From the NCBI GenBank assembly GCA_035315065.1, contig DATFYM010000056.1:1-33432 (forward strand): DNA of 33,432 bases, given 5' to 3'. The position numbers and the translations under genes are program-made. The stretch comes from DATFYM01 sp035315065 (GTDB taxonomy: Bacteria; Acidobacteriota; Terriglobia; UBA7540). The notes beneath the pieces are model-generated. The model saw only the letters and a list, made by a program, of their open reading frames with translations. It ran no database searches and was not told the DNA's origin. Of the stretch, positions 6,654 to 14,777 are shown in pieces. Every line of letters starts with the position of its first letter. Positions within the stretch are counted from its first letter, which is position 1.

Positions 6654-7778
6654 TCACTCCACGACTTCCACCACCGCGTCTGGCGGGAGCTTATATGACG
6701 CCGACCGCATCAACACACGCTGAAATTGGCGCTCTCCTTTCGGAACGTAGAATATCGCCTCAATGTCAGGGTGCGTCGCGAGATAGCGTCGGCTGCCTTC
6801 CACGCCCAGAACATAAAGCTTGGAAAGCGCGTCGCTATCCGTGCCGGTAGGCACGAATACCGTGGTGGAAAGCATTCCCTCCACCGGCATACCGGTGTGC
6901 GGATCCATGATGTGGGAGTACATCTTCCCGCCCAGCTTGAAGAACTTATTGTAGTTGCCGGAAACGGACATCGAGAAATTCTTCAGGTATGCCACGTCGG
7001 CGGCTTTCTTCTCGTCGAATGGGTCGCGCAAGGTGATCTTCCAGCCTTTTTCGCCGGGCGGGGCGCCGAGGGCATAAATGCTGCTCATGCCGCTGGATAC
7101 AAAAGCCGAGGTGATGCCGTTATCGCGCAGCACGCGGACGGCCCGGTCAACGGCGTAGCCCTTGGCGATGCCGCCGAGGTCCAACTCTATTCCCGGTACG
7201 TCGAAGTGGATTGTCCGGCGGGCACGATCGAGCTTCACGTGCTGATACCCGACGTGCTTCAGAACGTCCTCCAGTTCGGCGGAACTCGGCACGCGCCCCT
7301 GGCCGCGGAAAAATCCCCACGCCTTCATCAGGGGCCCCACCGTGATGTCAAAACCTCCTCCCGTCTCCTCGCTGTAGTGAAGCGACGTTTGGAGCAACTC
7401 GAAGAGATCGGGGCTTACCAGCACATCCTGCGAGGCGGCCAGCCGGTTGATCTGGGAAAGCTCGCTCTCCGGCTTGTAGTTGCTCATCTGCTGGTCAATG
7501 CGGTCGATTTCCTCGAATATCTGCTCCTCCACCTCTGCCAGGAAGTTCTGGTCCCGCCCGTAGACGGCCACCGTAAACTCGGTGCCCATCGCCTCGTGGG
7601 AGGCTTCGTAGCGCTGGAGCTGAGCTGAGGGGGATGAAGCTTGAAAAGCCGGGAGCTGAGCGGCGCAGGCCTTAGGTACCACCGCCAAGGCGTGAAGAAT
7701 TAAACACAGAGACACAGAGGTACAGGGAAGAAAAGGAGAACTACGTGAAGGTGCCGTTTGTTGCCCGACCTTCCCCAT
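6654..7778 (-). CDS. apbE: FAD:protein FMN transferase
   Basis: ApbE moves FMN from FAD onto a Thr of target proteins such as Rnf or Nqr subunits, in the periplasm or on the outer membrane face. Starting at the ATG at 7778 it has 374 residues. Family signatures: MGTEF near 64, GGGFDITVGPLMKAWGF near 140, LDLGGIAKGYAVDRA near 199-213, HIMDPHTG near 289 (metal and flavin site) and TDSDALSKLYVLG near 313. An earlier GTG start at 7835 is possible. The N-terminus (PFLPCTSVSLCLILHALAV ... KACA) works as a signal peptide but is encoded by the arm of an ACACAGAG-type palindrome. No flavoprotein target gene is adjacent. Confidence 0.93.
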   Translation of the reverse strand: MGKVGQQTAPSRSSPFLPCTSVSLCLILHALAVVPKACAAQLPAFQASSPSAQLQRYEASHEAMGTEFTVAVYGRDQNFLAEVEEQIFEEIDRIDQQMSNYKPESELSQINRLAASQDVLVSPDLFELLQTSLHYSEETGGGFDITVGPLMKAWGFFRGQGRVPSSAELEDVLKHVGYQHVKLDRARRTIHFDVPGIELDLGGIAKGYAVDRAVRVLRDNGITSAFVSSGMSSIYALGAPPGEKGWKITLRDPFDEKKAADVAYLKNFSMSVSGNYNKFFKLGGKMYSHIMDPHTGMPVEGMLSTTVFVPTGTDSDALSKLYVLGVEGSRRYLATHPDIEAIFYVPKGERQFQRVLMRSASYKLPPDAVVEVVE

Positions 7779-7806
7779 TTTTCTCTGTGCCTCTCTGTCT
7801 CCGTGC
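7699..7806. repeat. Inverted ACACAGAG-type arms across the apbE start
   Basis: Left arm AACACAGAGACACAGAGG near 7703-7720 and right arm CTCTGTGCCTCTCTGTC near 7783-7800 are reverse complements with about 60 nt between them. The period is near 8 nt. A related palindrome is at 30121-30240. The apbE signal peptide is translated from it. Confidence 0.75.
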
Positions 7807-7848
7807 CAATATTTCGAAAACTCTTTGCGCCGCACGAAGAACTAAGAT

Positions 7849-8078
7849 GTCAACACAGAGTCCACGGAGTCCCGCAGAGGCTACAGAGAAGAATTGACGA
7901 TTGCAGATTGACGATTGACGATTTGAAGAATCGTCAGTTGTCAGTAGTCGGTGCTACTCATGCGGAGTGCGCTGGTGCAAGTGACGGCTGACAACCAACG
8001 ACGGACAACTTCTTCGAATCGTCAATCTGCAATCGTCGATTATTCTCAGAGCCTCTGTGGGACTCCGTGACTCTGGGT
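7849..8078. repeat. Triple nested palindrome
   Basis: Outer arms: AACACAGAGTCCACGGAGTC (from 7850) and its complement at 8047-8078. Middle arms: heptamers TTGACGA/TTGCAGA at 7896-7930 and the complement at 8014-8040. Inner arms: GTTGTCAG at about 7937 and CTGACAAC at about 7987. Each palindrome sits inside the loop of the next one out. No gene is seen between apbE and the oxidoreductase gene. Confidence 0.85.
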
Positions 8079-8150
8079 TGGAGCCTTTCTTTTGCTTGCG
8101 GCCAGCGGCTGCGCGGGCTGGTTTACTGGCCCGGCCTGGAGGCAAGATAA

Positions 8151-9485
8151 CTAGCTGCCTGACACTCGCCACTCGTCACTAGCCACTGTCTTCTTGGGCC
8201 AGTAGACTTTTTGACCGGTATCGATGGCGCGATTCCCGTAGATCACACCGCGAGCGTCGTTGACCCCCAGTTCGAGGGGGCAAACCACGGGCTTGCCGTC
8301 GCGGACGCTGGCCACCCAGTTCCTCAACTCCTCGTACCAAGCATCTTCCGGCTTATAACTGTAATAGCCGTGCGCGGCCAGCCAATGCCGGGCATAGCGG
8401 ACTTCTTTATCGACAAAACCCTCATTGGGGGCCACCGTCTCGGAGAAAATCGGGACTCCCTGCTGCTGTGCGCTCTCGGACACCGTAGCGCCGGCCCACC
8501 AGTTCTCCTTGGCCGTGCCCTGAGTGACCTTGGCGACCTTCTCTTTGAAGAACAGCCCCTTGCCGAGGGTGATCTCGATGGTGCCGAGGTCGCCCATGAT
8601 CTGCTCATTGAAATCATAGTGGGCGTTGCTGAGGATGGAGCTCCACACCAGCTTCTGGCCGCCGGGGTATTCGAAGATCACCTGCGCGTTGTCGCAGGTC
8701 TCGCGCCCGTCCTTCCAGTAGTCGATTCCGCCCGTACCCACCACCGAGATGGGCTCGGCGCCGATCGCCCAGTTGGCGATGTCGATCTGGTGGGACGCGA
8801 GCTCGGCCATCAGGCCGCCGGAATACTCGCGATACATGCGCCAGTTGATCAGGCGCTCGAACTTGGGGTCGGGGACCGGCCGGCGCCAATTGTTGTTGCG
8901 ATGCCACTGCGCGCGCACGAACATCACCTTGCCCAGCGCCCCGTCGCGGATCATCTGCATGGCAATCTGGTACAAGACGTCGGAGCGCCGCTGCAGGCCG
9001 ATCTGGAGCACCTGCTTGGAGTGCGCCGCGGTCGCTTCGCGGATTGGCTGCTCTTCCTCCTCCTTGAAGAACATCGTCTTCTCCACGAAGACGTGCTTGC
9101 CCGCCGAGAGCGCGTCCAGCACCATCCGGCAGTGCAGGTTCAGCGGAGTGGCGATCAGCACCGCATCGACGTCCTTGCGATCGAGGAGTTCGTGATAGTT
9201 CTCGTGGAGTTGAGGGTTCGAGCCCGCCGTGGCGATGCCCTTCTTCTGATTGGGCGGGTAAATATCGCTGGTGGCGATGCAGCGCGCCCCGGCGACTCGC
9301 GTGAGGGAAGTGAGCAACTGGCAGCCCTCCGTGCCGGTGCCGATAATGCCGTAGTTCACCACACTGTTGGGATTGGGCACCGCCAGAATCGAAGGAACCC
9401 CCAACCCCGGCAGGGCTGCGAGCGCAGTGGCGCCGGCCGCCGTCTTCAGGAAATCGCGACGCGTAACTTCATTTGGTTCTTCCAT
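8151..9485 (-). CDS. Tat-exported Gfo/Idh/MocA-family oxidoreductase
   Basis: The protein is 444 residues from the ATG at 9485, with GGAGC about 9 nt upstream; an upstream TTG start is less likely. The N-terminus TRRDFLKTAAGATALAALPG is a twin-arginine signal, so the folded, cofactor-loaded enzyme is exported. A Rossmann motif GIIGTGTEG follows near residue 49, then VFVEKTMF where most relatives have EKP, and YREYSGGLMAELASHQIDIANWAIG near residues 222-246, including the His of the catalytic region. These enzymes oxidise or epimerise sugars or inositols with NAD(P); substrate unknown. The last residues (DEWRVSGS) come from a CACTCGC heptamer array. A CRP-like site lies 127 bp upstream. Confidence 0.9.
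   Translation of the reverse strand: MEEPNEVTRRDFLKTAAGATALAALPGLGVPSILAVPNPNSVVNYGIIGTGTEGCQLLTSLTRVAGARCIATSDIYPPNQKKGIATAGSNPQLHENYHELLDRKDVDAVLIATPLNLHCRMVLDALSAGKHVFVEKTMFFKEEEEQPIREATAAHSKQVLQIGLQRRSDVLYQIAMQMIRDGALGKVMFVRAQWHRNNNWRRPVPDPKFERLINWRMYREYSGGLMAELASHQIDIANWAIGAEPISVVGTGGIDYWKDGRETCDNAQVIFEYPGGQKLVWSSILSNAHYDFNEQIMGDLGTIEITLGKGLFFKEKVAKVTQGTAKENWWAGATVSESAQQQGVPIFSETVAPNEGFVDKEVRYARHWLAAHGYYSYKPEDAWYEELRNWVASVRDGKPVVCPLELGVNDARGVIYGNRAIDTGQKVYWPKKTVASDEWRVSGS
8163..8190. repeat. Heptamer array, CACTCGC type, in a gene 3' end
   Basis: Four exact-length 7-nt units (CACTCGC, CACTCGT, CACTAGC, CACTGTC) encode the extreme C-terminus of the oxidoreductase. The stop codon is just beyond the array. 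Confidence 0.75.
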
Positions 9486-9611
9486 CTTTGAAAGCTCCTT
9501 ACGCAAGGTTGTTCACCGTGTTGCGGCAGGCACAGTCCCGTACTGGCACACCCACGCTGTCAACATCGCCGAACAACCCACGATCTCGCAGTGGTGAGGA
9601 TCACAAGGAGG

Positions 9612-9627
9612 TGTGATGAAGATCACA
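9612..9627. promoter_or_regulatory. Candidate CRP/FNR-family operator
   Basis: TGTGATGAAGATCACA is an exact match to the classic CRP palindrome TGTGA-N6-TCACA. It lies 127 bp upstream of the exported oxidoreductase gene (minus strand) and in no gene. A further half site (GGATCACA) is at 9597-9604. The regulator is not in this window. Confidence 0.4.
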
Positions 9628-9654
9628 ATCCAGACGGAAGGGCGAGGTTTTAGG

Positions 9655-9755
9655 GAATTGCCGATTGCAGATTGACGATTGACGATTGCAAGAGAAGACG
9701 CGAGCCGAGCCGGGTTTTCAATCGTTAATCGAAAATCGTCAATCGGCAATTCTCC
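9655..9755. repeat. Inverted heptamer arms, TTGACGA type
   Basis: Left arm ATTGCCGATTGCAGATTGAC... (9657-9690) and right arm ATCGTCAATCGGCAATT (9734-9751) are reverse complements, with 7-nt words TTGACGA and TTGCAGA. The word is shared with the middle palindrome at 7849-8078. Confidence 0.85.
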
Positions 9756-9810
9756 GCCTCTAGCGGAGGAACCCGGTTTCCCCGGTTCGTGGATAGAAAC
9801 TCGGGTTGAC

Positions 9811-10797
9811 CTACCGACCACTCGGGGTAGGCTGAGGCGTGGCGGCGACCGGGTTGACGTGAGCGAGAAAGTCAGTCACCGCCTGCTCGTACTGCGCGGT
9901 GGCCTGGTTGAAGCCCTCGCCGTGGCGCGTGCCGGGCACCACCAGGATTTGCTTCAGCGGGCTGGTGGAGTCCGCGTAGAGCCGGCGGGCGATGTCGGGT
10001 GGCATCCGCAGGTCCCCCTCGACGGCAACAAAGAGTATAGGACGAGGATTGATGCGCGCGACGGCCTTCTCCAAGTCAAAGTCCGAAGGCTTGAAATGCG
10101 CTCTCGACGCCGACCAGTAGATCACCTCGTCGGCAAGCGGAAAAGCCGGCAAGGGCGGAAACCACCAGGGCCGGAAGCGTCCCATGAAGAGGCGAAAGTG
10201 GTGAACGACGGTGTCCCTAAAATTCAGAAACGTACTATCCGAGATCACTGCGGCCACGTCGGGTGACTCGGCGGCCGCCATCAGCGCTGCCGCCGCCCCC
10301 AGGGAAATGCCCCACAGAACCGCGGGGCGCGCGGCGTGTTCGTCGTCAAAGGCGAAGCGCATGGCCCCCTCCGCGTCCAGCCGCTCCCAGTAGCCGACCG
10401 ACTTCACCGCGCCACCGCTTTGGCCCTCGTGCCGAAGGTCGAAGAGGACGCCGTTGTAACCGAGTTGGTGGGCGAAGGCGGCCATCGGCAGCATCTCCAC
10501 GCGGGTGCGATTCAGGCCGTGGAGGTAGATGATGGTCCCGCGTGCCGCCCCACTCGCCGGAACGTACCAGCCCTTCAGGTCGATCCCGTCCGAAGTTTTG
10601 AACTCCACTTCACTGAAGCCCATTCCATAAGTCGCGGGGGTCTTGCCGTCATTGGGATCGCGAAAGTGGAATGTGCCGGTGGTGGTGATAGTGGTCAAGA
10701 ACCACGGCACCACTCCATAAAAGAAGATCAAGAGCAACCCGACAATGATACCCAACACCCACTTCAGGATCTTCCTGGCCAGCGACTGATTGCCCAA
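9811..10797 (-). CDS. Membrane-anchored alpha/beta hydrolase
   Basis: The protein is 328 residues, starting at a TTG (10797) with AGGGGGA upstream. One N-terminal helix (residues 10-32, ILKWVLGIIVGLLLIFFYGVV) anchors it, with the enzyme domain probably outside the cytoplasm. The catalytic triad is visible: nucleophile Ser165 in GISLGA, Asp262 in VEGDLRMP, His292 in GTRHGEGF; YLHGLNRT near 91 forms the oxyanion region. It resembles BAAT/peptidase S9-like or YfhR/ABHD13-type hydrolases. The tail NPVAATPQPTPSGR is low complexity. Substrate unknown. Confidence 0.88.
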   Translation of the reverse strand: MGNQSLARKILKWVLGIIVGLLLIFFYGVVPWFLTTITTTGTFHFRDPNDGKTPATYGMGFSEVEFKTSDGIDLKGWYVPASGAARGTIIYLHGLNRTRVEMLPMAAFAHQLGYNGVLFDLRHEGQSGGAVKSVGYWERLDAEGAMRFAFDDEHAARPAVLWGISLGAAAALMAAAESPDVAAVISDSTFLNFRDTVVHHFRLFMGRFRPWWFPPLPAFPLADEVIYWSASRAHFKPSDFDLEKAVARINPRPILFVAVEGDLRMPPDIARRLYADSTSPLKQILVVPGTRHGEGFNQATAQYEQAVTDFLAHVNPVAATPQPTPSGR

Positions 10798-10811
10798 ATG
10801 AGTCCCCCTTT

Positions 10812-11064
10812 GTTAAGGCAGACGGTAGATGGTAGACGGTCGATGGCAGGCGAAGGGTGAAGGGTGAAGGGTAAAGGGTAAAGGGTAAAATGAAGAAAGA
10901 AGATGAGCACTTTTCACTTTACGCTCTACACCTTTGGGGTGCGTCTTTACCGTTTACCGTTTACCGTTTACCCTTTACCCTTTACCCTTTACCCTTTAGC
11001 CCCTACCCTTTACCCTTACTTGCCGTTTGCCTTCCCGACTGCCGTCTACCACCTACCACCTACC
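10812..11064. repeat. Two nested heptamer palindromes
   Basis: Outer arms: AGACGGT/AGATGGT words at 10823-10850 and CTACCAC words at 11045-11064. Inner arms: AAGGGTG/AAGGGTA words at 10854-10890 and GTTTACC/CTTTACC words at about 10955-11015. All hold a 7-nt register. It separates the hydrolase and MFS genes. Confidence 0.9.
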
Positions 11065-12228
11065 GTGTTCCCGCGGCTCGACGATGTGGGTTGTCAGCAA
11101 AACAGCGACGAGCGCCGCCATCGCAGCGCAGAGCGTAGTGACCGCCAGGTAGCCCTGGTGCTGATACAGCAGCCCTCCGGCAAACGCCACCGTACCGATC
11201 CCCAACTGCGAAGAAACATTGCGAATGGCGATGAACGATCCGCGCTGATTGCCCGGAACGAGCTCCGTCATGAGCGCGGTAAGCGGACCCTGCCGCAACC
11301 CCGCGCCCAGGCCCGTCGCGCTGAACACGATCATCAGCGGTAACCCCCAACGCTGGAACGGGATCATCGCCACCGCGAGCGCCAGTAAGACGTTGCTGGC
11401 GATCGACACGTTGCGTTTGCCCCAGCGGTCGGCGAGGAACCCGCCCAGCGGGGCGCCGATGACCGAGGCGAAACCCCCGAGCGCGAAAACCCATGTGATG
11501 GAGCCGGTCCCAACATGGAAGTGGTCGCTCAACCACTGGCCGATATAGGTGATGAAGCCCACCAACCCGCCGGAGACCAGATACGCAATCAAGAGCGCCG
11601 CCGCGAGATCCTTTTGCCGCAAGAACGATCCGAAGCGTTGAAGCGAGGCGCGCGGCCTATGGGGCGCGTCAGGAGGCAGCAACGAATCCCTAGGCAGAGC
11701 CAGCGAGGCCAGCGTCACTACCACGGCCAGCGCCGCAAACGCGACAAAAACACCCCGCCAACCGAACCGGTCGGCAATTTGGCCCGCCAGGGGCACGCCG
11801 ATGATGGGCGCCACAAAGTAGGCCGAGGAAATGAGCCCGATCGCCCTGCCGCGCACCGCGTAAGCGAAGCAATCGCCAGCGTAAGCGATGGAGCAGGTGG
11901 AGATGGTGCCGGCAGCGAGGCCAGTCAAGGCCCGCGCTGACATCAGCGCGGCGTAAGTATGCGTGCGGGAGGCGACGAAGGAAGCCACCGCGAAACCCGC
12001 CACGCCCAGCAAGAGGAACCCGCGCCGCCCGTAGTGGTCGGACAGAGCGCCCGAAGCGAAAGCCGCCACCCCCGCCGCCACCGAGTAGACCACCACCAGC
12101 AAGCCTGCGAGTGAAACACTGATGCCAAGCGACCGCACAAAAACGGGCAGCAACGCGGCAATCATTTGGTTGTCGGCGACGCCCAAGAACAACAACAAGA
12201 AGAGATTGGCGATCACCATGTAGTTCAT
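11053..12228 (-). CDS. Major facilitator superfamily transporter
   Basis: The protein is 391 residues from the ATG at 12228 (MNYMVIANLFLLLF). An ATG 150 nt further up would add 50 residues that are mostly translated repeat (HPITQSPNRSMAQSP). Twelve hydrophobic helices are apparent, with the MFS signature GALSDHYGRRGFLLLG after helix 2 and the equivalent GFLADRWGKRNVSIAS after helix 8. The sequence is closest in style to drug/metabolite efflux MFS proteins, but the substrate cannot be inferred. The gene ends in EPREHGRW, inside the outer arm of the downstream palindrome. Confidence 0.9.
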   Translation of the reverse strand: MNYMVIANLFLLLFLGVADNQMIAALLPVFVRSLGISVSLAGLLVVVYSVAAGVAAFASGALSDHYGRRGFLLLGVAGFAVASFVASRTHTYAALMSARALTGLAAGTISTCSIAYAGDCFAYAVRGRAIGLISSAYFVAPIIGVPLAGQIADRFGWRGVFVAFAALAVVVTLASLALPRDSLLPPDAPHRPRASLQRFGSFLRQKDLAAALLIAYLVSGGLVGFITYIGQWLSDHFHVGTGSITWVFALGGFASVIGAPLGGFLADRWGKRNVSIASNVLLALAVAMIPFQRWGLPLMIVFSATGLGAGLRQGPLTALMTELVPGNQRGSFIAIRNVSSQLGIGTVAFAGGLLYQHQGYLAVTTLCAAMAALVAVLLTTHIVEPREHGRW

Positions 12229-12239
12229 GGAGCCGCCGT

Positions 12240-12490
12240 TGAGCGATTTGGTGATTGGGTGATCGGGCGATTGGGCCATTGAGCGATTGGGTGATTGGGT
12301 GATCGGGTGATTGGAAGAATCTTGTGAACCAATGCTCAATTCAGAATCCTGTTGGGTGGCTCTTGGCCGCTGTTCCATCGCCGATCACTTACACGCACGC
12401 TGAGTCAATCACACAATCACCCAATCGCGCAATCACCCAATGGCTCAATCACCCAATCGCTCAATCGCCCGATCACTCAGTCACCCGATG
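12240..12490. repeat. Inverted octamer arms, GATTGGGT type, spanning two gene ends
   Basis: Left arm: GATTGGGT/GATCGGGC/CATTGAGC units of 8 nt at about 12252-12312. Right arm: reverse complements (ATCACCCA, ATGGCTCA) at about 12408-12490. The left arm lies upstream of the MFS start; the right arm encodes the last residues of the DUF2007 protein. Confidence 0.85.
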
Positions 12491-12860
12491 GCTCAATGGT
12501 GTCAGCCTCCGGCTGGGGGGAGTCCAGATAAGCCTTCAGGATCTCGGCCGCTTGTTCCGCGTCCTCCTCGCGCACCCAGATCTGCAAGGCTTCTATGCCC
12601 AAAATCGGCTCCTCTTCACTAGGCGACATGCAGGGGATGCCTTGCGCTTGGAGCAGGTTTCTGGCCAGGTGGGCATCGAGTTGTGCCGTAGGACCATAAA
12701 AGTCCCGCAGCCTCACCAGTTTTACCTCGGGTTCCTCCGCGTCCTCCGCGTTTGGGCCGGCGGCCGCAGGGGGCGATCCTGCCACCAGCGGCAAATGGCA
12801 ATCCATGCACTCGGCCACGCCTTCCTGGTATTCCGTCAGACAGTCAGGACAATATGCCAT
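12477..12860 (-). CDS. Zinc-ribbon plus DUF2007 (putative signal-transducing) protein
   Basis: The protein is 127 residues from the ATG at 12860, with GGAGGG 5 nt upstream. Cys4, Cys7, Cys18 and Cys21 (CPDC ... CMDC) form a zinc ribbon. After a Pro/Ala/Glu-rich linker, residues 47-112 (VKLVRLRDF... DAHLARNLLQAQGIPC... LQIWVREEDAEQAAEIL) match the DUF2007 fold, related to PII-like small regulators. Cytoplasmic; partner unknown. The last residues (TIEPSGD) are encoded by the octamer palindrome arm. Confidence 0.85.
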   Translation of the reverse strand: MAYCPDCLTEYQEGVAECMDCHLPLVAGSPPAAAGPNAEDAEEPEVKLVRLRDFYGPTAQLDAHLARNLLQAQGIPCMSPSEEEPILGIEALQIWVREEDAEQAAEILKAYLDSPQPEADTIEPSGD

Positions 12861-12948
12861 GGCAACCCTCCACGCCTGCACGAGTATAACGCGGTTCTGG
12901 CTCGAAACTCGAAAATCGAAACTGGAACTCGCAAGGAGCGGCGCCCAC

Positions 12949-13845
12949 TCAACCAAGCCCCGCCGAAAGTTGCTTCAACTTCCGCCGCGCCTGTTCGTAT
13001 AGGGGAAACTTCCGCTCGGCGGCGCGAAACTCAGCCGAATGGACCACGCGGCGGTGGCCGTTGCGCCCCACCGGGTAGACGGCGTGGAGCATCTCGTGAA
13101 AGACCACGTATTCCACGAGGTAGCGCGGCGTGCGGGCCGAGTCGAGCCAGCGGCTGATGGTGATGCTGGAGTGGGCGGAATCATAGTGGCCCAAAACCGT
13201 GCGGGAGCGTACCGCGCTCCAACCGAGAAGCTGCACGTGAATCTCGCCTTGGAAAAAGCGGCGGTTCAGATCGTCGAAGATCTCCTGTAGGTTGAAAAAG
13301 AACCCCCGCGGCGGGCGAATCACCTTCGCCCCACGACTGCGGCGCACCTCCTCGATGCGGCGCGCGGTGTCGGCATGGCGGGCAAAGGCCAGGTAGCAAT
13401 CACGCGCCTCGCCTGACGGCTTTCGGCGAAAAAGCTTGCAGAGCAGAATCTCCGCCAGCGCCTCCAGCACCAGCGGTCGAGCGTCGAGCAGCAGGTCGGA
13501 AATGCCAGCCTCGATCACATTGCCCCGCAGCCGGATCTTGCTGCGCAGGCCGGCGTAGGGGAAATAGCTGACCCGAAACTCCGGCAACGGGCGATTGAAC
13601 CCGAGGCGCTGGAAAACACGCGCGAAGACCGGGGCCGGGTCGGGGTGGGGGCGCGGCGCTTCCGACTTGGGGGGTTCGATCGCCTCCCGTTCCCCGGTTG
13701 CCGGCTGTACGGGCTCGGCCGGCACAGGCTGGGGCGGCACCGGCACGGACGATGAGGTCACTTCCTGAAACGGGCCCGGCGGCAGAATCGCGAAATCCTC
13801 GATTCCCAGACCGGGCAACAGTGAAAGTTGTTCAGGAATCCGCAT
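12949..13845 (-). CDS. SprT-like zinc metalloprotease domain protein
   Basis: The protein is 298 residues. The HEMLH motif at 250-254 supplies two zinc ligands and the catalytic Glu; His269 in VVHSAEF is the probable third ligand. The surrounding FNLQEIFDDLNRRFFQGEIHVQL... (near 184) and final YEQARRKLKQL match the SprT/Spartan-type core. The first 75 residues are Pro/Glu-rich and look disordered. Residues 75-170 may be a degenerate duplicate of the domain. No signal peptide. Role in proteolysis is inferred. The start ATG at 13845 has no clear ribosome-binding site, and a repeat palindrome begins 10 nt upstream. Confidence 0.85.
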   Translation of the reverse strand: MRIPEQLSLLPGLGIEDFAILPPGPFQEVTSSSVPVPPQPVPAEPVQPATGEREAIEPPKSEAPRPHPDPAPVFARVFQRLGFNRPLPEFRVSYFPYAGLRSKIRLRGNVIEAGISDLLLDARPLVLEALAEILLCKLFRRKPSGEARDCYLAFARHADTARRIEEVRRSRGAKVIRPPRGFFFNLQEIFDDLNRRFFQGEIHVQLLGWSAVRSRTVLGHYDSAHSSITISRWLDSARTPRYLVEYVVFHEMLHAVYPVGRNGHRRVVHSAEFRAAERKFPLYEQARRKLKQLSAGLG

Positions 13846-13854
13846 AGGAATTGA

Positions 13855-13963
13855 GTCATTGAGTCATTGAACCATTGAGCCATTGAGCCATTGAAAAGAA
13901 TCCTCTGTTTTGCTCGACGATCTCAATGACTCAATGGCGCAATGACTCAATCGCGCAATGGTG
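13855..13963. repeat. Inverted octamer arms, ATTGAGTC type
   Basis: Six 8-nt units (ATTGAGTC, ATTGAACC, ATTGAGCC) at about 13859-13903 face reverse complements (CAATGACTCAATGG...) at about 13923-13962, with a roughly 20-nt loop. It fills the gap between the SprT-like gene and the secreted gene that ends at 13965. Confidence 0.85.
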
Positions 13964-13964
13964 A

Positions 13965-14777
13965 TCAATTCTCCTGGTCCGCATCCGTCGGGACTTTGTT
14001 TTGCTTTTGCTCTTTCTTCTGAAGTTTCTTCTCTTCCTTCTCGCGCTTCTCCGCTTCCTTCGTGCGTTCCTTCTCGGCGCGGGCGTCGGCCTTCTCGTTT
14101 TTCTTCAATTGACCAAACTTCTTGATTTGTTCGGCGAGCGCCTTGGTGCCGCCGTCGATCGTATCCGTGAGGTCGTCGATCGCATCCTGCACCGAGTGGC
14201 CGTAGACCGAAGAGCGCGGATCGGAGACTTGCTGGATGTGACGGAGTTGCTCCAGTTGCTGCGGACCCACCTGTACCAGCTTGGTCAGACCGGCGCGCAT
14301 ATCGCCGCCTCGGTCGTATTGGTTATCGATCCAGTCTTTCAGCTCATCATCCAAGGCGATGTACTGGCCCATCATCTCATCCAGGTATTTGCCGGTGTTG
14401 TACTGCGGGTCGTCGGGCTTCTGGCGAAAGATCTCGAATTGCGAGAGGCGATCCTGAGCGAAGGCCAGATAGAGCTCGATCCTTTTCGCCGGGTCCTGTT
14501 CCTCGCGCAGCTTGTCCTCTTCTTCGTCGCTCAGCGCCGCCCGTTTGGAGGTCTGTGCGCCTGCAACCGTTGCCCAGCTCCAAGTCGAAGCCGCGAAAGC
14601 GGTTCCGATGCTCAGGCAAGCTGCGGCCAACACAAGTAACTGGGAGCGCGGGCGTCCCGCCCGCTCTTCTCTGTCTTTCCGGCGGGACTCGCTCCACTGG
14701 CGGTCTCGCTCGAGGCTGCGGGCAAGGGCGGGCGGGACGCCCGCGCTCCCAGGCCCAACCAGGACAGTGCGTTTCAT
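13965..14777 (-). CDS. Secreted protein of unknown function, signal peptide split by a repeat
   Basis: The protein is 270 residues. The ATG overlaps the stop of the preceding gene by 4 nt (ATGA), so the two are translationally coupled. Residues 1-8 (MKRTVLVG) form a normal signal n-region, but the hydrophobic core LLVLAAACLSIGTAF is only at 48-62. Residues 9-46 between them translate the GC-rich inverted repeat at 14640-14752. The mature part is charged and helical, ending in a long Lys/Glu-rich coiled coil (from about 205: KKNEKADARAEKERTKEAEK). The stretch REEQDPAKRIELYLAFAQDRL resembles REQDPVRKSKLELRLGRLK of the upstream gene, so the two may be paralogues. Confidence 0.75.
   Translation of the reverse strand: MKRTVLVGPGSAGVPPALARSLERDRQWSESRRKDREERAGRPRSQLLVLAAACLSIGTAFAASTWSWATVAGAQTSKRAALSDEEEDKLREEQDPAKRIELYLAFAQDRLSQFEIFRQKPDDPQYNTGKYLDEMMGQYIALDDELKDWIDNQYDRGGDMRAGLTKLVQVGPQQLEQLRHIQQVSDPRSSVYGHSVQDAIDDLTDTIDGGTKALAEQIKKFGQLKKNEKADARAEKERTKEAEKREKEEKKLQKKEQKQNKVPTDADQEN
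14640..14752. repeat. GC-rich inverted-repeat element, copy A, inside a coding region
   Basis: Perfect 25-bp arms (14640-14664 and 14728-14752; arm begins CTGGGAGCGCGGGCGTCCCG) flank 63 nt. The same arm sequence occurs at 15332-15430 and 33245-33274. Peptides such as SAGVPPA come from this element. It lies in the 5' coding part of the gene at 13965-14777. Confidence 0.9.

Noticed and set aside
8211..9491. 426-codon open frame on the plus strand
   Set aside because: It is antisense to the Tat-exported oxidoreductase, which has clear family motifs.
9613..9675. 19-codon frame with a strong ribosome-binding site on the plus strand
   Set aside because: AGGAGGTGTG precedes ATGAAGATC, but the frame ends in the TTGACGA palindrome and the same bases form the CRP-like palindrome.
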